Source: Flavobacteriales bacterium (GTDB lineage: Bacteria; Bacteroidota; Bacteroidia; Flavobacteriales_F; PHOS-HE28). Taken from it: DNA of 64,000 nt. Both the position numbers and the translations under genes were made by a program. Below, one piece after another: positions 63,899-64,000 of the stretch (position 1 is its first letter; every line of letters begins with the position of its first letter). Location: positions 18,480 to 82,479 of the forward strand of contig JAHBUL010000017.1 in the NCBI GenBank assembly GCA_019638085.1. The letters are read 5' to 3'. The notes beneath the pieces were generated by a model. That model did no database searches. It was not told the origin of the DNA and saw only the letters and a program-made list of their open reading frames with translations.

Positions 63899-64000
63899 TT
63901 AAGAATCGAACAAAATCAACTGGTTCAAAGGGGTGGATGCTGATCCTTCCTCGTCGGACTTCTGAAAGGCTTGCTGGATGGGCATTTTCTCGAAGGGCAT
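63899..64000 (-). CDS. C-terminal end of an unidentified gene (5' beyond window)
   Basis: A frame open from the window edge ends at TAA 63899-63901 and would encode 33 residues finishing LNQLILFDS. Its third codon positions are GC-rich, like genes here, which favours it over another frame that runs to 63885. It has no recognisable domain. It ends about 10 bases before the broken transporter. Confidence 0.35.
   Translation of the reverse strand: MPFEKMPIQQAFQKSDEEGSASTPLNQLILFDS

Noticed and set aside
1..64000. CRISPR arrays, integrases, transposases, prophage genes
   Set aside because: None was found on reading both strands; the window looks like ordinary chromosome.

Overview
The window reads as chromosomal DNA of a Bacteroidota bacterium, most likely a Flavobacteriales member with moderately high GC (mid-50s percent by eye). 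The evidence is three proteins with the gliding-motility-type C-terminal domain (type B sorting by the type IX secretion system, T9SS), one protein with a T9SS type A sorting tail, AddAB-type recombination helicase-nucleases, many Bacteroidota-style lipoproteins, almost no Shine-Dalgarno sequences, and -7 boxes of the TAnnTTTG kind. No phage, integrase, insertion sequence or CRISPR array was seen. Genes are packed tightly, very often with ATGA start/stop overlaps, and no gene-free stretch exceeds 300 bases.

Layout. 1-4246: the end of an FAD/NAD(P) disulfide-oxidoreductase-family gene, then a translationally coupled minus-strand trio of lipoproteins (MbnP-like protein and two diheme peroxidase/MauG-like proteins). 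4355-14587: addA, an ElaA-like acetyltransferase, two T9SS cargo proteins, a small conserved protein, and addB. 14844-22926: a divergent OmpR-type regulator and a near-complete menaquinone cluster (menI-F-D-B-A-C-E; no menH). 22940-31144: a membrane protein of unknown function, a 51-residue zinc ribbon, trpS, plsC, gatC, kbl, a SulP transporter, an MFS transporter and ppa. 31188-38519: a JmjC-like dioxygenase, a TylF-type methyltransferase, a YD-repeat-like protein, a DUF255/SPATA20 lipoprotein, a membrane protein whose end overlaps an LEA-type-2 lipoprotein gene, and an M20 dipeptidase. 38662-42950: tandem paralogous choice-of-anchor-L T9SS cargo genes. 42958-46508: gpmI coupled to a sensor kinase, a 26-bp perfect palindrome, an HD-domain gene and tRNA-Phe. 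46579-53056: an envelope group (coaX, an outer-membrane protein, lptC, a small membrane protein, a CNNM/CorC protein and a PpiD-like foldase) closed by a strong terminator. 53184-60291: purH-mreB-mreC-mreD-mrdA-rodA, the cell-shape cluster. 60468-64000: an outer-membrane barrel, a YqaA-family protein, a second response regulator, and a sodium/phosphate cotransporter-PhoU fusion that is broken by a stop codon and a frameshift.

Most of the window is core metabolism and envelope biogenesis: respiratory quinone synthesis, LPS export, periplasmic folding, cell-wall elongation and recombination repair. The accessory flavour comes from the T9SS cargo proteins, the MbnP/diheme trio, scattered short intergenic repeats and the disrupted phosphate transporter. 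No clearly new multi-gene defence or mobile system was found. The best leads are the duplicated diheme pair with its MbnP partner, the operator-like palindrome before the HD gene, the repeat element carrying a hairpin at 8088-8185, and the decayed phosphate transporter.
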